NCBI GenBank assembly: GCA_029194665.1
Contig: JARFXO010000003.1
Span: 372,001-436,000 of the forward strand
Length of the DNA stretch: 64,000 nt
Origin: Nitrospira sp.
Lineage (GTDB): Bacteria > Nitrospirota > Nitrospiria > Nitrospirales > Nitrospiraceae
Reading direction: 5' to 3'
A program made the translations under genes and the position numbers. Shown piece after piece: positions 24,257 through 33,242 of this stretch; positions within the stretch are counted from its first letter, which is position 1, and the number at the start of each line of letters is the position of its first letter. The notes beneath the pieces are model-generated. The model worked only from the letters and a program-made list of their open reading frames with translations, was not told where the DNA came from and searched no databases.

Positions 24257-27200
24257 ATGATGCGAGTGCTCAATAAGTTGCCTTCTCGGTCGCTATCTGA
24301 AACGAACGGCGTGACCATGCTCGTGTTTGCGGTGGTGCTTCTTGTCCTCGGATTCTGTGGAGTCGGGTATTGGAGATATGTTGAAACAGAGACCCTCCAT
24401 TTACAAGAACGCAATTTCCGGGCTTTGACGGTCACCAGCCGCGCGCTAGGAACGATGGTGGCCAATTACGCAACCGTGCTCAAATCTGTGATCGAGGGCG
24501 AACCATGCGGTAACGGTTCACCCTGTCATGACAAGGGCGTCCGCAAGGAGGCCTATAAGCAGGCCGTGCAAGCACTGCCGGGCCTTCGGGATGTGACGGT
24601 TGACGAAGAGACCAAAGATTTCGATGGGTTCGGCGTCGAGTTTACCTACCCAAACGGTGTCTCCTCCATCAAATTGACGTACGTGCATCAAGATCGTGCA
24701 GAGCTGAGACAGACCAGATGGAAGATCACCGCCGTGATGGATATCGGCACGATCATGAAACAATTGGTGACCGAGGACATCTTTTCAGATGTGCTGTTGG
24801 CTGATAGCACGGGACGGGTTCTGTACCATCATCCGTCCACACGCGATCCTTCCGGGTTTGAATTCGAGGATGTCTCGGCCTTCCTGCATAGACTTAATGA
24901 TTCGGAGTCGAAGGATGGCGGTGCGGAGAAAGCTGGGGCTGAAACTTTGATGTCAAAGCTTCCACTGTTCAACGAAGCGCCGATCGGCGGGATAGGCCAT
25001 GCGATATTTGCCCAGGCTACGGATCTGCTTGCCAATCCGGGAAAAACTCAAATATTGATTCTCGTGGGCATCGTTCCTGCCGGGCAATTTTATGCCGAGG
25101 CTCGTGCCATACCGCTCAATCCGTTTCTGCTCTTGGCCGGACTGTTGCTCGTCCTCTTCTTTGCGCTGCCGCATGTCAAGCTGCGAACAAATGTGCCGAC
25201 TGAACGACTGACTCCCATCTCCATCGTCGTTCTGATCGTGTTCTCGCTCCTGGGAATCGCCGTGCTGACGTTCGGTCTGGCCGATATCGCGACGTACCAC
25301 AATCTGGAGCAACAGTTGGATACGCGATTGGAAGCGGTCTCAAAAGAAATTAGGAAGCAGTTTAAGGCCAATGTGGAGCTGGGCTTGCGACAGCTCGATG
25401 TGTTTGATGACGCGTGCAATTCCCGATCGGCTTGTCGAAGCCGACTCACAAGAGAAGGCGCGGAACCACATTTGGCACAACACTTGTGCATCGGGACGAA
25501 TACGGCCGGTAACGAGAGAGGGTTTTCTTTTTTCCCGACGACGTCCGAGGATTGCTCGGCGGATAATACCGAAAATCGTGATGTGCACATCGTCTATCCT
25601 GACGTCAAGACCGTGTTTTGGGTCGGATCGAGAGGAGAACTAAAGATCCTCTGGTCACGCGAACCGCATCCATGGAAATATGCGAATCTCCAAGAACGAC
25701 AGTATGTGCGGCGCATCCTGGCCGATGAAACAGTGATCCGTGAACAGGATGAACAAAAGTTCTGGATTGAGCCCATTTTTTCTCGGACCACCGGCGGCAA
25801 CGGTGCCGTGCTTTCGATGAAAAGCAGGGTATCCTCCGAAGGGCGAAATCATGGTCGGCCGATCGTGGCAGGGCTGGAAGTCAAATTGCCATCGGTTACT
25901 GGCGCCGGCGTGCCTCCTGGATTGGGGTTTGCCGTGATCAATCAGGAGGGGGATGTCCTTTTCCATTCTGATGCACGACGGAATCTGCGTGAAAACTTAT
26001 TCGAGGAGACGGATCGAGACGGACGCCTTCGACAGTCTGTGTTTGCCCGCGCGACCAGTCAATTCAGCGGGCGCTATTGGGGGAAGGATCGGCATTTCCA
26101 CATCGCTCCTCTTTTTCTTGAGGAAGAGTTCAGCGAACCTTCCGATGTGTACTGGTCGCTGGTGACCTACTGGGACACAGATATGCTGCGGGTGTTGAAT
26201 CTTCGTGCCCTCTATTCAAGCGGTGTCTTGTTCTTTATCTATGCGGTTATCGCATTGAGCATCGGAACCGTGGGATGGTGGATGTATTCGCGCGCGAATG
26301 AGGCAACGAATCGATGGGTGTGGCCGCAGTCGGAGCCTCTGCATCGTTATGAGATGACCATCGGATTGTTCGTTGTTTCATTAGGTGCCGTGGGCATCTG
26401 GTATGCGCGCCCTCATTCCTATCCTGACATGTTGTTGTGGGGGCTGCTGCCGGCGCTTGTCGCGGCGGTGGTGTCCATCACTCATGTCAACGCCGATGCT
26501 ATTCCTAAGGACAAGCCGGATCGGTCGGCTCGGCGGAGGTATCGCCGGTTCTATGCGCTGGTGGTGGCACTGCTATTGGTGACTTTTGTGGTGATACCGG
26601 CCTTGGTGATCTTTCGAGTGGCGGTGGATGTGGAGTGGCGGCTATTGACGAAGTTTGCGCAGGTCGATCTTATTCGTGATCGCGCATTTCAAGCCCAAGG
26701 GGTTCGGGATTTCCATGCTCCTACGTTATTCCACGAAGCCAACCGCGATGGCGAGGTGCGAGCGGATTTCCTCCGGAATTTTTCCAGCTTGAATTACGTG
26801 TATGCCGATTTTCCGTTTCAAAGCTGCTGGCAGAACGGTAAGGAAAGTGAGCATTGTGGGTCAACTTCGAGAAACGCGGTCCAACGAGGGGATGAACGTC
26901 TTATTCGATGGGTGTATCACATCATTGATAGGCCGCGAGTCGGCCAGAGTGGAGCAGAGACCGACATGTTCCTGGAAGAGTCTGAACGGTGGCACCAATC
27001 GGAACGGGGAACGCTGAGGCTAACAGATCGGTCTCAGGGGACCGCTTCCCCAATCAGCCTATACTCGCACATCCCTCCAGCCGTCCCGCAGTGGCTCTAT
27101 TCGCTCTTGGTCTTTGGCGGCTTGGTTCCCTTGGTGGCGCTCCGGGTCAAGAAGACCTATGTTTTAGCCGCAGTCATCTGTGTACTGGGAGGGTCTCTTT

Positions 27201-28000
27201 CGTTCGGATTGCTCGGAGAAGCGCTGGCACTCCTGGGCGTGAGCGCCTTGCTCTATGGGGCTTGTTATGTGTTGCCGACGGTTGCTGCCCAGCGTATCCT
27301 TCTGTTGGACTTTTTGCGTCCTGCAATGGGCTCGACGACGACGGATGCAGGGCAAGGGAGTGCCGAAATGCTTCAGGATCGCCAAGCCGCTTCTTCATGG
27401 CCGCCGGGACTGTCGGACCTGTTCGTCGAAGAAATGTCCGGCTTGCGCAACGCGCTGCGTTTGACCGGGATTCCCTGGTCGAACGAGCTGATCACAGCTC
27501 GTGAAAACCTTTTGCAACAGGACATCGAAGGTGATGTTGACGTCGCCAAGGAGCGAATCATTCGAGAGGTTCAGGAAGCGGCTGCAAACCAGTACCGACA
27601 GATGTGGGAGCAACGTACGACGTCTCAGCGCCGGTCATTATTCAATCTGGCGCGGGACGGATTCCTGCACAGCAGAAATCCAGATATCGGTCCATTGGTG
27701 AAAAATGGGTTGATCGTCGCAGATCTGAATCTGCGTCCGATGAACGAAAGTTTCCGGCGTTTCATCATCAGGGTGGGGTTGGAAGAGCGGCTTGATGAAG
27801 ACATCGCCCAGGCGAGGACCGGTGCGTGGTTCCAAGTGTGGAGACCTATCGGAGTAGGCTTGGCACTGATCATGGTATTTTTGGTTTTGACACAGGAGCA
27901 ATATCGGACGATTACACTCGCTTTCCTAGGCGTACTACCGGGACTCTTGGGCGCTTTCTCACAGGCGTTGACTGCACCCAAAAAAGAGACAGAAGCTTGA
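24257..28000 (+). CDS. Large multi-pass membrane protein with two extracytoplasmic sensor-like regions (1247 aa)
   Basis: TM1 lies at about 20-42 (MLVFAVVLLVLGFCGVGYWR). A Cache-like periplasmic region follows (about 45-280: LHLQERNFRALTVTSRALGT, VLLADSTGRVLYHHPS), then two TMs near 285-345, a second double-Cache-like region (about 350-640: KTVFWVGSRGELKILWS, GLGFAVINQEGDVLFHS), then a block of TMs (about 655-810), a third soluble segment (about 815-940), more TMs (about 945-1020), a cytoplasmic helical region and two final TMs (about 1195-1240). Ligand-binding architecture is like a chemoreceptor or kinase, but no HAMP, kinase, GGDEF or MCP output domain follows. I do not recognise the whole protein. 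No operon partner; the next gene is convergent. Confidence 0.75.
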   Translation: MMRVLNKLPSRSLSETNGVTMLVFAVVLLVLGFCGVGYWRYVETETLHLQERNFRALTVTSRALGTMVANYATVLKSVIEGEPCGNGSPCHDKGVRKEAYKQAVQALPGLRDVTVDEETKDFDGFGVEFTYPNGVSSIKLTYVHQDRAELRQTRWKITAVMDIGTIMKQLVTEDIFSDVLLADSTGRVLYHHPSTRDPSGFEFEDVSAFLHRLNDSESKDGGAEKAGAETLMSKLPLFNEAPIGGIGHAIFAQATDLLANPGKTQILILVGIVPAGQFYAEARAIPLNPFLLLAGLLLVLFFALPHVKLRTNVPTERLTPISIVVLIVFSLLGIAVLTFGLADIATYHNLEQQLDTRLEAVSKEIRKQFKANVELGLRQLDVFDDACNSRSACRSRLTREGAEPHLAQHLCIGTNTAGNERGFSFFPTTSEDCSADNTENRDVHIVYPDVKTVFWVGSRGELKILWSREPHPWKYANLQERQYVRRILADETVIREQDEQKFWIEPIFSRTTGGNGAVLSMKSRVSSEGRNHGRPIVAGLEVKLPSVTGAGVPPGLGFAVINQEGDVLFHSDARRNLRENLFEETDRDGRLRQSVFARATSQFSGRYWGKDRHFHIAPLFLEEEFSEPSDVYWSLVTYWDTDMLRVLNLRALYSSGVLFFIYAVIALSIGTVGWWMYSRANEATNRWVWPQSEPLHRYEMTIGLFVVSLGAVGIWYARPHSYPDMLLWGLLPALVAAVVSITHVNADAIPKDKPDRSARRRYRRFYALVVALLLVTFVVIPALVIFRVAVDVEWRLLTKFAQVDLIRDRAFQAQGVRDFHAPTLFHEANRDGEVRADFLRNFSSLNYVYADFPFQSCWQNGKESEHCGSTSRNAVQRGDERLIRWVYHIIDRPRVGQSGAETDMFLEESERWHQSERGTLRLTDRSQGTASPISLYSHIPPAVPQWLYSLLVFGGLVPLVALRVKKTYVLAAVICVLGGSLSFGLLGEALALLGVSALLYGACYVLPTVAAQRILLLDFLRPAMGSTTTDAGQGSAEMLQDRQAASSWPPGLSDLFVEEMSGLRNALRLTGIPWSNELITARENLLQQDIEGDVDVAKERIIREVQEAAANQYRQMWEQRTTSQRRSLFNLARDGFLHSRNPDIGPLVKNGLIVADLNLRPMNESFRRFIIRVGLEERLDEDIAQARTGAWFQVWRPIGVGLALIMVFLVLTQEQYRTITLAFLGVLPGLLGAFSQALTAPKKETEA

Positions 28001-28059
28001 GATTGCATCCTCCGCGTACCTTCAAGATGCAGAGGAGGATTGGGAGGTCCTCTAAGCGG

Positions 28060-28896
28060 TTACCGTTTGCCTTCTTCGGTCGCCTTCGGTTTGGGATCGG
28101 TATGATGCTGACCTTGGAGACTTGTGAGAACCGGCTGAGCGGCGATAATCTTGTTTTCAACCGCTTGAGTCAACCAGTGTCGCGCTTGCTTCGTATCCCT
28201 GCTCACTCCGCGCCCATAGGCATACATGACCCCGAGGACGTACATCGCTTGTCCATTACCGGTCTCAGCCAGGCGGTGGAGACTGGGAGCAGCTTTCTTG
28301 TACCAGTTTATCGACTCCGGTGTCTGCGACCCGTCACGTCGTGCGTAATAGCGTCCGAGGCGATACTGAGCAAATGCATCGCCCCGTTCCGCTCGGCGAA
28401 CGTCGACATCCGGATTGTGAGTAGATTTTGTGGTCGGCAGATTTGATGCTGATTTCTCGTTGCCTGGTGAGGGTGTTACCTTATGACCAGAGGTCTGATC
28501 GGCGGAACCGGAGGATTTTGGCTGTGAGTCTGGGACCCGATCGTTCTCGGTCGCGAGCTGATCGGAATCAGGGAGCGGTGAAGCCGGGGGATTCTCGGGC
28601 GTACCCAGCCCTTCAGCCTGTGAGAGCGGCGTAAGGTTGAACTCGCTCTGACTGACCGGCGGCCCCGTGGCCGATTGTGGTTGGTCACATTGTTCAGGGG
28701 ATTTACCGGAGGTTTGCTCCCCGGCACCAGGCGGACAGTTCGCGCCATCGTTTGAGGCGGATGGCCACAGGGGCAATGTCGATGCACCCCAGATCAGCAC
28801 GATGATCAACAAGGCCCAACGAAGCAGCCGGCGTCTCAGGATCGTTCGATCGCTGGGCGGCACTAAGACGAGTCCAGGATAGCCTTTCTTGGCCAT
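28060..28896 (-). CDS. Membrane-anchored Sel1-repeat protein
   Basis: A 278-residue protein with an N-terminal membrane anchor (LLRWALLIIVLIWGASTLPL at about 24-43), a long low-complexity Ser/Pro/Glu linker to about 160, and at least two Sel1-like TPR repeats: AERGDAFAQYRLGRYYARRD and ETGNGQAMYVLGVMYAYGRG followed by VSRDTKQARHWLTQA. Sel1 repeats mediate protein-protein contacts, often in envelope or signalling complexes. It points toward the large membrane protein gene from the other side; no partner is evident. Confidence 0.82.
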   Translation of the reverse strand: MAKKGYPGLVLVPPSDRTILRRRLLRWALLIIVLIWGASTLPLWPSASNDGANCPPGAGEQTSGKSPEQCDQPQSATGPPVSQSEFNLTPLSQAEGLGTPENPPASPLPDSDQLATENDRVPDSQPKSSGSADQTSGHKVTPSPGNEKSASNLPTTKSTHNPDVDVRRAERGDAFAQYRLGRYYARRDGSQTPESINWYKKAAPSLHRLAETGNGQAMYVLGVMYAYGRGVSRDTKQARHWLTQAVENKIIAAQPVLTSLQGQHHTDPKPKATEEGKR

Positions 28897-29135
28897 GCCT
28901 TCTCCCGAAGGAATCCTCGGTCGGAGTATATCAGTGTGTTAAAAAGCTGTCTCGTGCTCTGGATTTTCACCGCAGCTGTCGTGCTGGGGAAACCGCGGAG
29001 AGCTAAACGCTGAGCCAAACGGCCGCCCTCAGCTACGCTGCCATTATTATAGATAGCCTCTTGTCCTTCCCAACTTCAAGCTCTTATAGTAGGTCGACAC
29101 AGGGTCTCATTCTTACCGAGGAGGACGAGCGAACC

Positions 29136-29552
29136 ATGCCGTCGATCGAAAGTGCTTTCACCATTGTGGACATCAACGGTCCATTTCGTGAGCCACGTGA
29201 GCAAGTCTTTTCCTACGATTATTCGATTCAACGGTCCACGTGGGCGACGCCGCATGGCGTGCGCGTGAAGGTGTCCATACCGGACGAGCTGGACGTGCTG
29301 AAGCGTCGCCTCTTCGGGATGGTTGTCGGCTCACCGGGCCAGCAACTGGTAGTGAGCAACATCCTCTCAAAAACGATTGCCGACTGGAAGATGCGGGTGG
29401 CTGAAGAGGAAGGAATGCTGACGGAACGACGTGACGTGATGCTGGCGCCATTTATCGGGTCGCTCGCCCATCTATTCCCGAAGCTAGAGCTGTTGTTTGA
29501 GGCGAATCAATCGGCGATCCGGGAAGAAGTGAGGAGACGCACGGGCATCTGA
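29136..29552 (+). CDS. Conserved-looking protein of unknown function (138 aa)
   Basis: The ATG at 29136 has GAGGAGG 11 bases upstream. The soluble product begins MPSIESAFTIVDINGPFREP and continues SYDYSIQRSTWATPHGVRVK, SIPDELDVLKRRLFGMVVGS, with a helical C-terminus (LFPKLELLFEANQSAIREEV). An upstream in-frame start at 29061 would add a low-quality 25-residue extension. No recognised domain, signal or metal site. Confidence 0.65.
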   Translation: MPSIESAFTIVDINGPFREPREQVFSYDYSIQRSTWATPHGVRVKVSIPDELDVLKRRLFGMVVGSPGQQLVVSNILSKTIADWKMRVAEEEGMLTERRDVMLAPFIGSLAHLFPKLELLFEANQSAIREEVRRRTGI

Positions 29553-29584
29553 CTCTTTTCAGGAAAAGCCGTGAGCCGGATCCC

Positions 29585-30202
29585 TCAAAAGATTCTTCGG
29601 TAGTGTTTCGAGTGGACGCCTGATTCGTCCGCGAAACCGAGCGACCCCTTGTCCGGACTACCGGTATCATTCAAGTCGATGCGGTAGTGGCCGCGGATTT
29701 GCTCCATGGCCACCTCGAAGGGAACGGCGTTCGGGTAGAGCGTTCCGGGGGCATGGGCACCACGGGCCAGTGTACGGATCGTATCCTCTCCCGCGAACTG
29801 CTTATCTGAGAAGATGAAAATGTCCGCGATGGCGTGAGCGCCGAGTTTGTGACCTGGTGTGGTCGATGGGAGCTGTTCACCGAGTGTACCGTCCAGCCGT
29901 GCTTGTTTGAGGCGTTTCAAGAGGCCGACGATCTGACTATCCGTCGCTTGAGAAGGAACGACCAACCCGAGGGTGTTCATGTCCAGGATGGTCGTCTGGA
30001 CTTTGAACATGACAGGCGCCGCTTCCGGATCCTCGATGACCGGCACATTAGGACCTTCAGTGCCGGTCACCTGTTTGTTCTTCGAACTGGGGACGATCAG
30101 CGCGACGAACAACCACAGTCCGACGAGGATGCCCAATACCACCAACAGCGGATGGGCTCCGGCACGTTTTCCCTCTTCGTAGGGCTCTTGCTTCTTCGTC
30201 AT
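29585..30202 (-). CDS. Single-TM membrane protein of unknown function (205 aa)
   Basis: Residues 1-16 are polar, followed by one membrane segment (HPLLVVLGILVGLWLFVALI, about 17-36) and an extracytoplasmic part of about 165 residues with FKVQTTILDMNTLGLVVPSQ, SQIVGLLKRLKQARLDGTLG and ADIFIFSDKQFAGEDTIRTL. Repeated small alpha/beta segments are seen but no known domain. It lies 17 bases downstream of mazG on the same strand and is probably co-transcribed. Confidence 0.7.
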   Translation of the reverse strand: MTKKQEPYEEGKRAGAHPLLVVLGILVGLWLFVALIVPSSKNKQVTGTEGPNVPVIEDPEAAPVMFKVQTTILDMNTLGLVVPSQATDSQIVGLLKRLKQARLDGTLGEQLPSTTPGHKLGAHAIADIFIFSDKQFAGEDTIRTLARGAHAPGTLYPNAVPFEVAMEQIRGHYRIDLNDTGSPDKGSLGFADESGVHSKHYRRIF

Positions 30203-30219
30203 GGCGCGCGATCTCTAAG

Positions 30220-31086
30220 TTACGGTGTGGGGTCCGGCTGTGAAGGCCCCAACTGTCGCTTGGCTTCCTCCCACAGTTCGTCCATTTCGGCCAGCGTCAT
30301 CTCTGGTAGTGACCGTCCTTTTTCCGTGGCCTGCGCCTCGACCAGGTGGAACCGATCGATGAAACGGTTCGCGGCTCGGCGCAGAGCATCTTCAGGATTT
30401 GCCTTGAGAAAGCGAGCGAGGTTGACCAGGGAGAACAGAAGGTCGCCCAACTCGTTCTCGACCTCCTCATTGGCATCGGTCCGGTTGGACTCGGATTCCG
30501 TCCTTATCCGTCGTGACGCCAGCGCCTCGCGCAGCTCACCGATTTCTTCGGCAACCTTTGCGAGGATCTGTTCCAAGCCGGCCTCGCTCTGCGGCCAATC
30601 GAAACCGACACGGGCCGCCCTGGCCTGAATTTGATAGGCCCGCAACAATGCCGGCAAGGTCTTCGGCACTCCGTCGAGTGCGGACTGCTTCGTGCCAGCA
30701 GCTTCCCGTTCGGCACGCTTGATCTCCTCCCATTGACTCAAGACCTGGTCGCTGTTCGAGACATTCCTCGATTGGTCACCGTTGTCGAATACATGGGGAT
30801 GCCTGCGGATCAGTTTTGTGGAGAGCGTATCGAGAACATCCTCGATGGTAAACGATCCAGTTTCCGAGGCAATCTGGCTGTGAAATAAGACTTGTAAAAG
30901 CACGTCGCCGAGTTCTTCCCGCAGTTTCTGCTTGTCACCCTGATCGATTGTCTCGATGACCTCGTACGCTTCTTCGAGAAGGTATGGTTTCAGCGATTCG
31001 TGTGTCTGCTTCCGATCCCACGGACATCCGTCCTGAGCGCGGAGCGCCGCCATGATCTCGACCACTTTGGTGAATCGTTCAGACAT
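30220..31086 (-). CDS. mazG: Nucleoside triphosphate pyrophosphohydrolase MazG
   Basis: The ATG at 31084-31086 (MSERFTKVVEIMAALRAQDG) is preferred over an upstream start. The product of 288 residues has two MazG halves: the first with CPWDRKQTHESLKPYLLEEA and EVIETIDQGDKQKLREELGD, giving the EExxE and ExxD metal-binding acids; the second with EEIGELREALASR and EVENELGDLLFSLVNLARFL. It hydrolyses (d)NTPs to the monophosphate and pyrophosphate, cleaning the nucleotide pool. Standard length. Confidence 0.95.
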   Translation of the reverse strand: MSERFTKVVEIMAALRAQDGCPWDRKQTHESLKPYLLEEAYEVIETIDQGDKQKLREELGDVLLQVLFHSQIASETGSFTIEDVLDTLSTKLIRRHPHVFDNGDQSRNVSNSDQVLSQWEEIKRAEREAAGTKQSALDGVPKTLPALLRAYQIQARAARVGFDWPQSEAGLEQILAKVAEEIGELREALASRRIRTESESNRTDANEEVENELGDLLFSLVNLARFLKANPEDALRRAANRFIDRFHLVEAQATEKGRSLPEMTLAEMDELWEEAKRQLGPSQPDPTP

Positions 31087-31245
31087 CGGTGCGCCACTGT
31101 ATACCGAGGGCGGTTGCCGCTTCAATGGCGGTGGTGTCTACGGGCGGACTTGACGGTGAGCATGAGGAGGCTGAAAATGTGCGCGAGTTGGTCTTGTGCT
31201 TATGTGCCAGAATGGGATATGAGCCCATGCAAGGATGGGTGTTAT

Positions 31246-31347
31246 GCTGATCCGAATAAGAACCGGTGATACATACCTGGATAGGGCGTAGTTCGCTGAA
31301 ATGGCAATCGCAATGCCGTTATTTTGAGGAAATTCGATGACGTGTTA
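31246..31347. repeat. attC-like repeat A, left border of the cassette-like region
   Basis: About 100 bases that align along their length with 33067-33165, with shared blocks GCTGATCCG, TGAAATGG, CAATGC and GGAAATTCGATGA ending in GTGTTA. The segments around TGAAATGG and GGAAATTCGATGA can pair as an imperfect stem, and the right end GTTACAT sits where an attC R' box would be. Gene-free. Interpreted with its twin as attC-type recombination sites. Confidence 0.5.
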
Positions 31348-31365
31348 CATGGACAGAGAGGTGTT

Positions 31366-31830
31366 ATGAACTGGTTCATCCGCAACTTCAAATGGGTAAT
31401 GTTGATGTCGGGCATGGTGACTCTCACCATGGTTCAGGCTGCTATCGCGCCCCAAGCGGGGCTGCGCTCCACATTTGGAGACTCGCTCGAAGGTCCACTA
31501 GCTGAGATCATCGTGCGCAACTGGGGGGCACTAATCGCATTGGTCGGGGCGATGCTCATCTACGGCGCGTTTCGCCCTCACGTGCGTACACTGGTCTTGG
31601 TAGTCGCTGGCCTGAGCAAGATCATCTTCATCTCTCTGATACTCATTTACGGCACGCAGTACCTCGGCAAGGCTGGCATCGCTGTGGTCGTAGATTCTGT
31701 GATAGTCGTCTTGTTCATAACGTATTTGGTGGTTTCGGGTCGTGCTGACACCGCTGACGAACAACGCGCTCCACCGGACGGGCCTCGCCCTGCGGGCTCG
31801 GCCTTCTCTCGCTTCGCTCGGCGTCGGTGA
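31366..31830 (+). CDS. Four-TM integral membrane protein of unknown function
   Basis: The ATG at 31366 follows GAGAGGTG. The 154-residue product has an N-terminal TM (FKWVMLMSGMVTLTMVQAAI), the motif GLRSTFGDSLEGPLAEIIVR and three more TMs (NWGALIALVGAMLIYGAF, LVLVVAGLSKIIFISLILIY, GIAVVVDSVIVVLFITYLVV). Its last 25 codons (DTADEQRAPPDGPRPAGSAF) run into an attC-like stem-loop, which is typical of cassette genes whose stop lies in the recombination site. Function unknown. Confidence 0.75.
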   Translation: MNWFIRNFKWVMLMSGMVTLTMVQAAIAPQAGLRSTFGDSLEGPLAEIIVRNWGALIALVGAMLIYGAFRPHVRTLVLVVAGLSKIIFISLILIYGTQYLGKAGIAVVVDSVIVVLFITYLVVSGRADTADEQRAPPDGPRPAGSAFSRFARRR

Positions 31831-31845
31831 GCGAGGGTGTTAGGC
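31756..31845. repeat. attC-like site 1, R' box GTTAGGC
   Basis: Imperfect inverted repeat: left arm AACAACGCGCTCCACCGGAC and right arm GTCGGTGAGCGAGGGTGTTA, pairing as CGCTC-ACCG-ACG with single unpaired bases on one arm, as attC sites have. It ends with GTTAGGC (31839-31845), a perfect attC R' consensus. The bases TTAGGC are complementary to GCCTAAC at 32289-32295, as expected if 31840-32386 is one mobile cassette. Confidence 0.6.
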
Positions 31846-31850
31846 GCCAC

Positions 31851-32294
31851 GTGCAGCACGAGATCAAAACGACGATCGCAATCGCTGCAACCCCTGAGCA
31901 AGTGTGGTCCGTGCTGCTCGACTTCGCGCGCTATCCAGAGTGGAATCCGTTCGTCCGGTCGATCGAAGGGCAGCCATCCGAGGGTTCTTCGATCAAGGTC
32001 ACGCTCTCTTCCCAAGGGGGTAAGACAATGATCTTCACGCCCATCGTTCTTCGTCACAATCCGGGTCGCGAGTTCCGGTGGAAGGGCAAGTTCTTGGTTC
32101 CTGGCATATTCGATGGAGAGCACTACTTCTGCCTCTCTGCGGATTGCGAAGGATCAACGCAACTCACACATGGTGAGCGCTTCAGCGGTCTGCTCGTGCC
32201 GCTCTTGCGTGGCAGGCTTGACCGGGACACCAAGGCGGGGTTTGAAGCAATGAACACCGCGCTCAAACACAGGATCGAGAGGCGTGACGCCTAA
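31851..32294 (+). CDS. SRPBCC (START-like) domain protein
   Basis: A GTG at 31851 is taken because the frame further upstream lies inside the attC-like site. About 147 residues: HEIKTTIAIAATPEQVWSVL, LDFARYPEWNPFVRSIEG, GREFRWKGKFLVPGIFDGEH and FSGLLVPLLRGRLDRDTKAG. This is the polyketide-cyclase/SRPBCC helix-grip fold, a hydrophobic-ligand-binding module. Its stop overlaps the next attC-like site by 6 bases. Single-gene cassette in the proposed array. Ligand unknown. Confidence 0.85.
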   Translation: MQHEIKTTIAIAATPEQVWSVLLDFARYPEWNPFVRSIEGQPSEGSSIKVTLSSQGGKTMIFTPIVLRHNPGREFRWKGKFLVPGIFDGEHYFCLSADCEGSTQLTHGERFSGLLVPLLRGRLDRDTKAGFEAMNTALKHRIERRDA

Positions 32295-32392
32295 CCCTTC
32301 GTTGCGCCAGCTGCTGCACCGGACAGCCGCTGTACAATCTCCGGTTGCTCCGCGCTTGCCGGTGAGCCACGGGCTGCTCGGTCTTGTTGCGT
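32289..32392. repeat. attC-like site 2, R'' box GCCTAAC
   Basis: Begins with GCCTAAC (32289-32295), a perfect R'' consensus, and ends near GTTGCGT (32386-32392). The arms GCTGCTGCACCGGACAGC and GCTTGCCGGTGAGCC pair as an imperfect stem with extrahelical bases. The left box is complementary to the start of the same proposed cassette at 31840. The right R' box is weak. Confidence 0.55.
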
Positions 32393-32400
32393 GATGCGCA

Positions 32401-32420
32401 ACATGCTATAGTTGGCATGT
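32401..32420. promoter_or_regulatory. Palindromic operator/promoter of higBA
   Basis: ACATGC then an 8-base spacer TATAGTTG then GCATGT: a perfect inverted repeat with 6-base arms. The spacer holds a TATAGT-like -10 box and the right arm overlaps the GTG start of higB. This position fits autorepression by the HigA HTH protein and a very short or leaderless transcript. Confidence 0.5.
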
Positions 32421-32697
32421 GATCCAATCATTCCGATACAAAGAGCTAAGGAAGTTCTTTGAGTCGGGGAGCGTCGCTGGCATTCAACCGCACCATGCCA
32501 ATCGCCTGCGCATGCTGTTAGCTGCCTTGGACACGGCGCTGTCCATTGAGGACATGGACGTTCCAGGCTTTCGGCTCCATCCCTTGAAGGGATCGGAGCG
32601 CGGTCGATGGTCGGTGTGGATAAATGGAAACTGGCGCTTAACGTTTACGTTCAGAGACGGACACGCCTACGTCTTAGATTATGAGGACTACCGCTAA
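32419..32697 (+). CDS. higB: HigB/RelE-family toxin
   Basis: A 92-residue protein with a GTG start. It begins MIQSFRYKELRKFFESGSVA and has LRMLLAALDTALSIEDMDVP, FRLHPLKGSERGRWSVWING and NWRLTFTFRDGHAYVLDYED, the plasmid-maintenance HigB fold with the basic RLTF strand and terminal acidic YEDY. It cleaves mRNA on the ribosome. The stop shares one base with the higA start. Confidence 0.92.
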   Translation: MIQSFRYKELRKFFESGSVAGIQPHHANRLRMLLAALDTALSIEDMDVPGFRLHPLKGSERGRWSVWINGNWRLTFTFRDGHAYVLDYEDYR

Positions 32698-32990
32698 TGG
32701 CTATGCACAATCCTCCCCATCCCGGTGAGTTTATTATTCAGGTCTATCTGGATCCCAACAACCTGAGCGGCCGCGAACTGGCCGGGAAGCTCGGTGTGGC
32801 GGCGTCAACGCTGAATCGCATTCTTACGGGAACCAGCCGTATCAGCCCCGAAATGGCGCTACGCCTTTCCAAGGCCTTGGGCCGTTCTCCGGAGAGTTGG
32901 CTGGCCATGCAGTACAACTATGACCTCTGGCATGCCAAGCAGCATGTGAAACTAGGCAAGGTCGGAAAAGTCCGCCTCACAGCGGCCTGA
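32697..32990 (+). CDS. higA: HigA-family HTH antitoxin
   Basis: A 97-residue protein starting MAMHNPPHPGEFIIQVYLDP, the signature opening of HigA, followed by an XRE helix-turn-helix (LSGRELAGKLGVAASTLNRI) and the RISPEMALRLSKALGRSPES segment with WLAMQYNYDLW. It binds HigB and should repress the operon at the palindrome at 32401-32420. TA pairs of this type are frequent in chromosomal integron cassettes. Confidence 0.93.
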   Translation: MAMHNPPHPGEFIIQVYLDPNNLSGRELAGKLGVAASTLNRILTGTSRISPEMALRLSKALGRSPESWLAMQYNYDLWHAKQHVKLGKVGKVRLTAA

Positions 32991-33066
32991 TCAGCGCATC
33001 CATTGGAATTGGGGTCAGGATGGCATTGCGGTCGCGGAAACCCAAATGACGCGAGAATGAGCGTTC

Positions 33067-33165
33067 GCTGATCCGGAAAGAACACGTGACAAATAGCCGA
33101 TGGTGCATAGCTCATTGAAATGGTAATGGCAATGCGTTATTTTCAGGAAATTCGATGAGGTGTTA
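33067..33165. repeat. attC-like repeat B, twin of 31246-31347
   Basis: Aligns over about 100 bases with repeat A. The pair GCATAGCTCATTGAAATGG and GGAAATTCGATGAGGTGTTA forms an imperfect stem; GCATAGC and the complement of GTTATAC agree at 5 of 7 positions as R'' and R' boxes. It follows the higBA genes and precedes the hydrolase gene. Confidence 0.5.
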
Positions 33166-33242
33166 TACGGGCGGAAATGGGCGAATCCGACTCTTATCCG
33201 GATCGGCCTAAACATAGCTTGGCCGCTCATCGAGGAAGTGGA

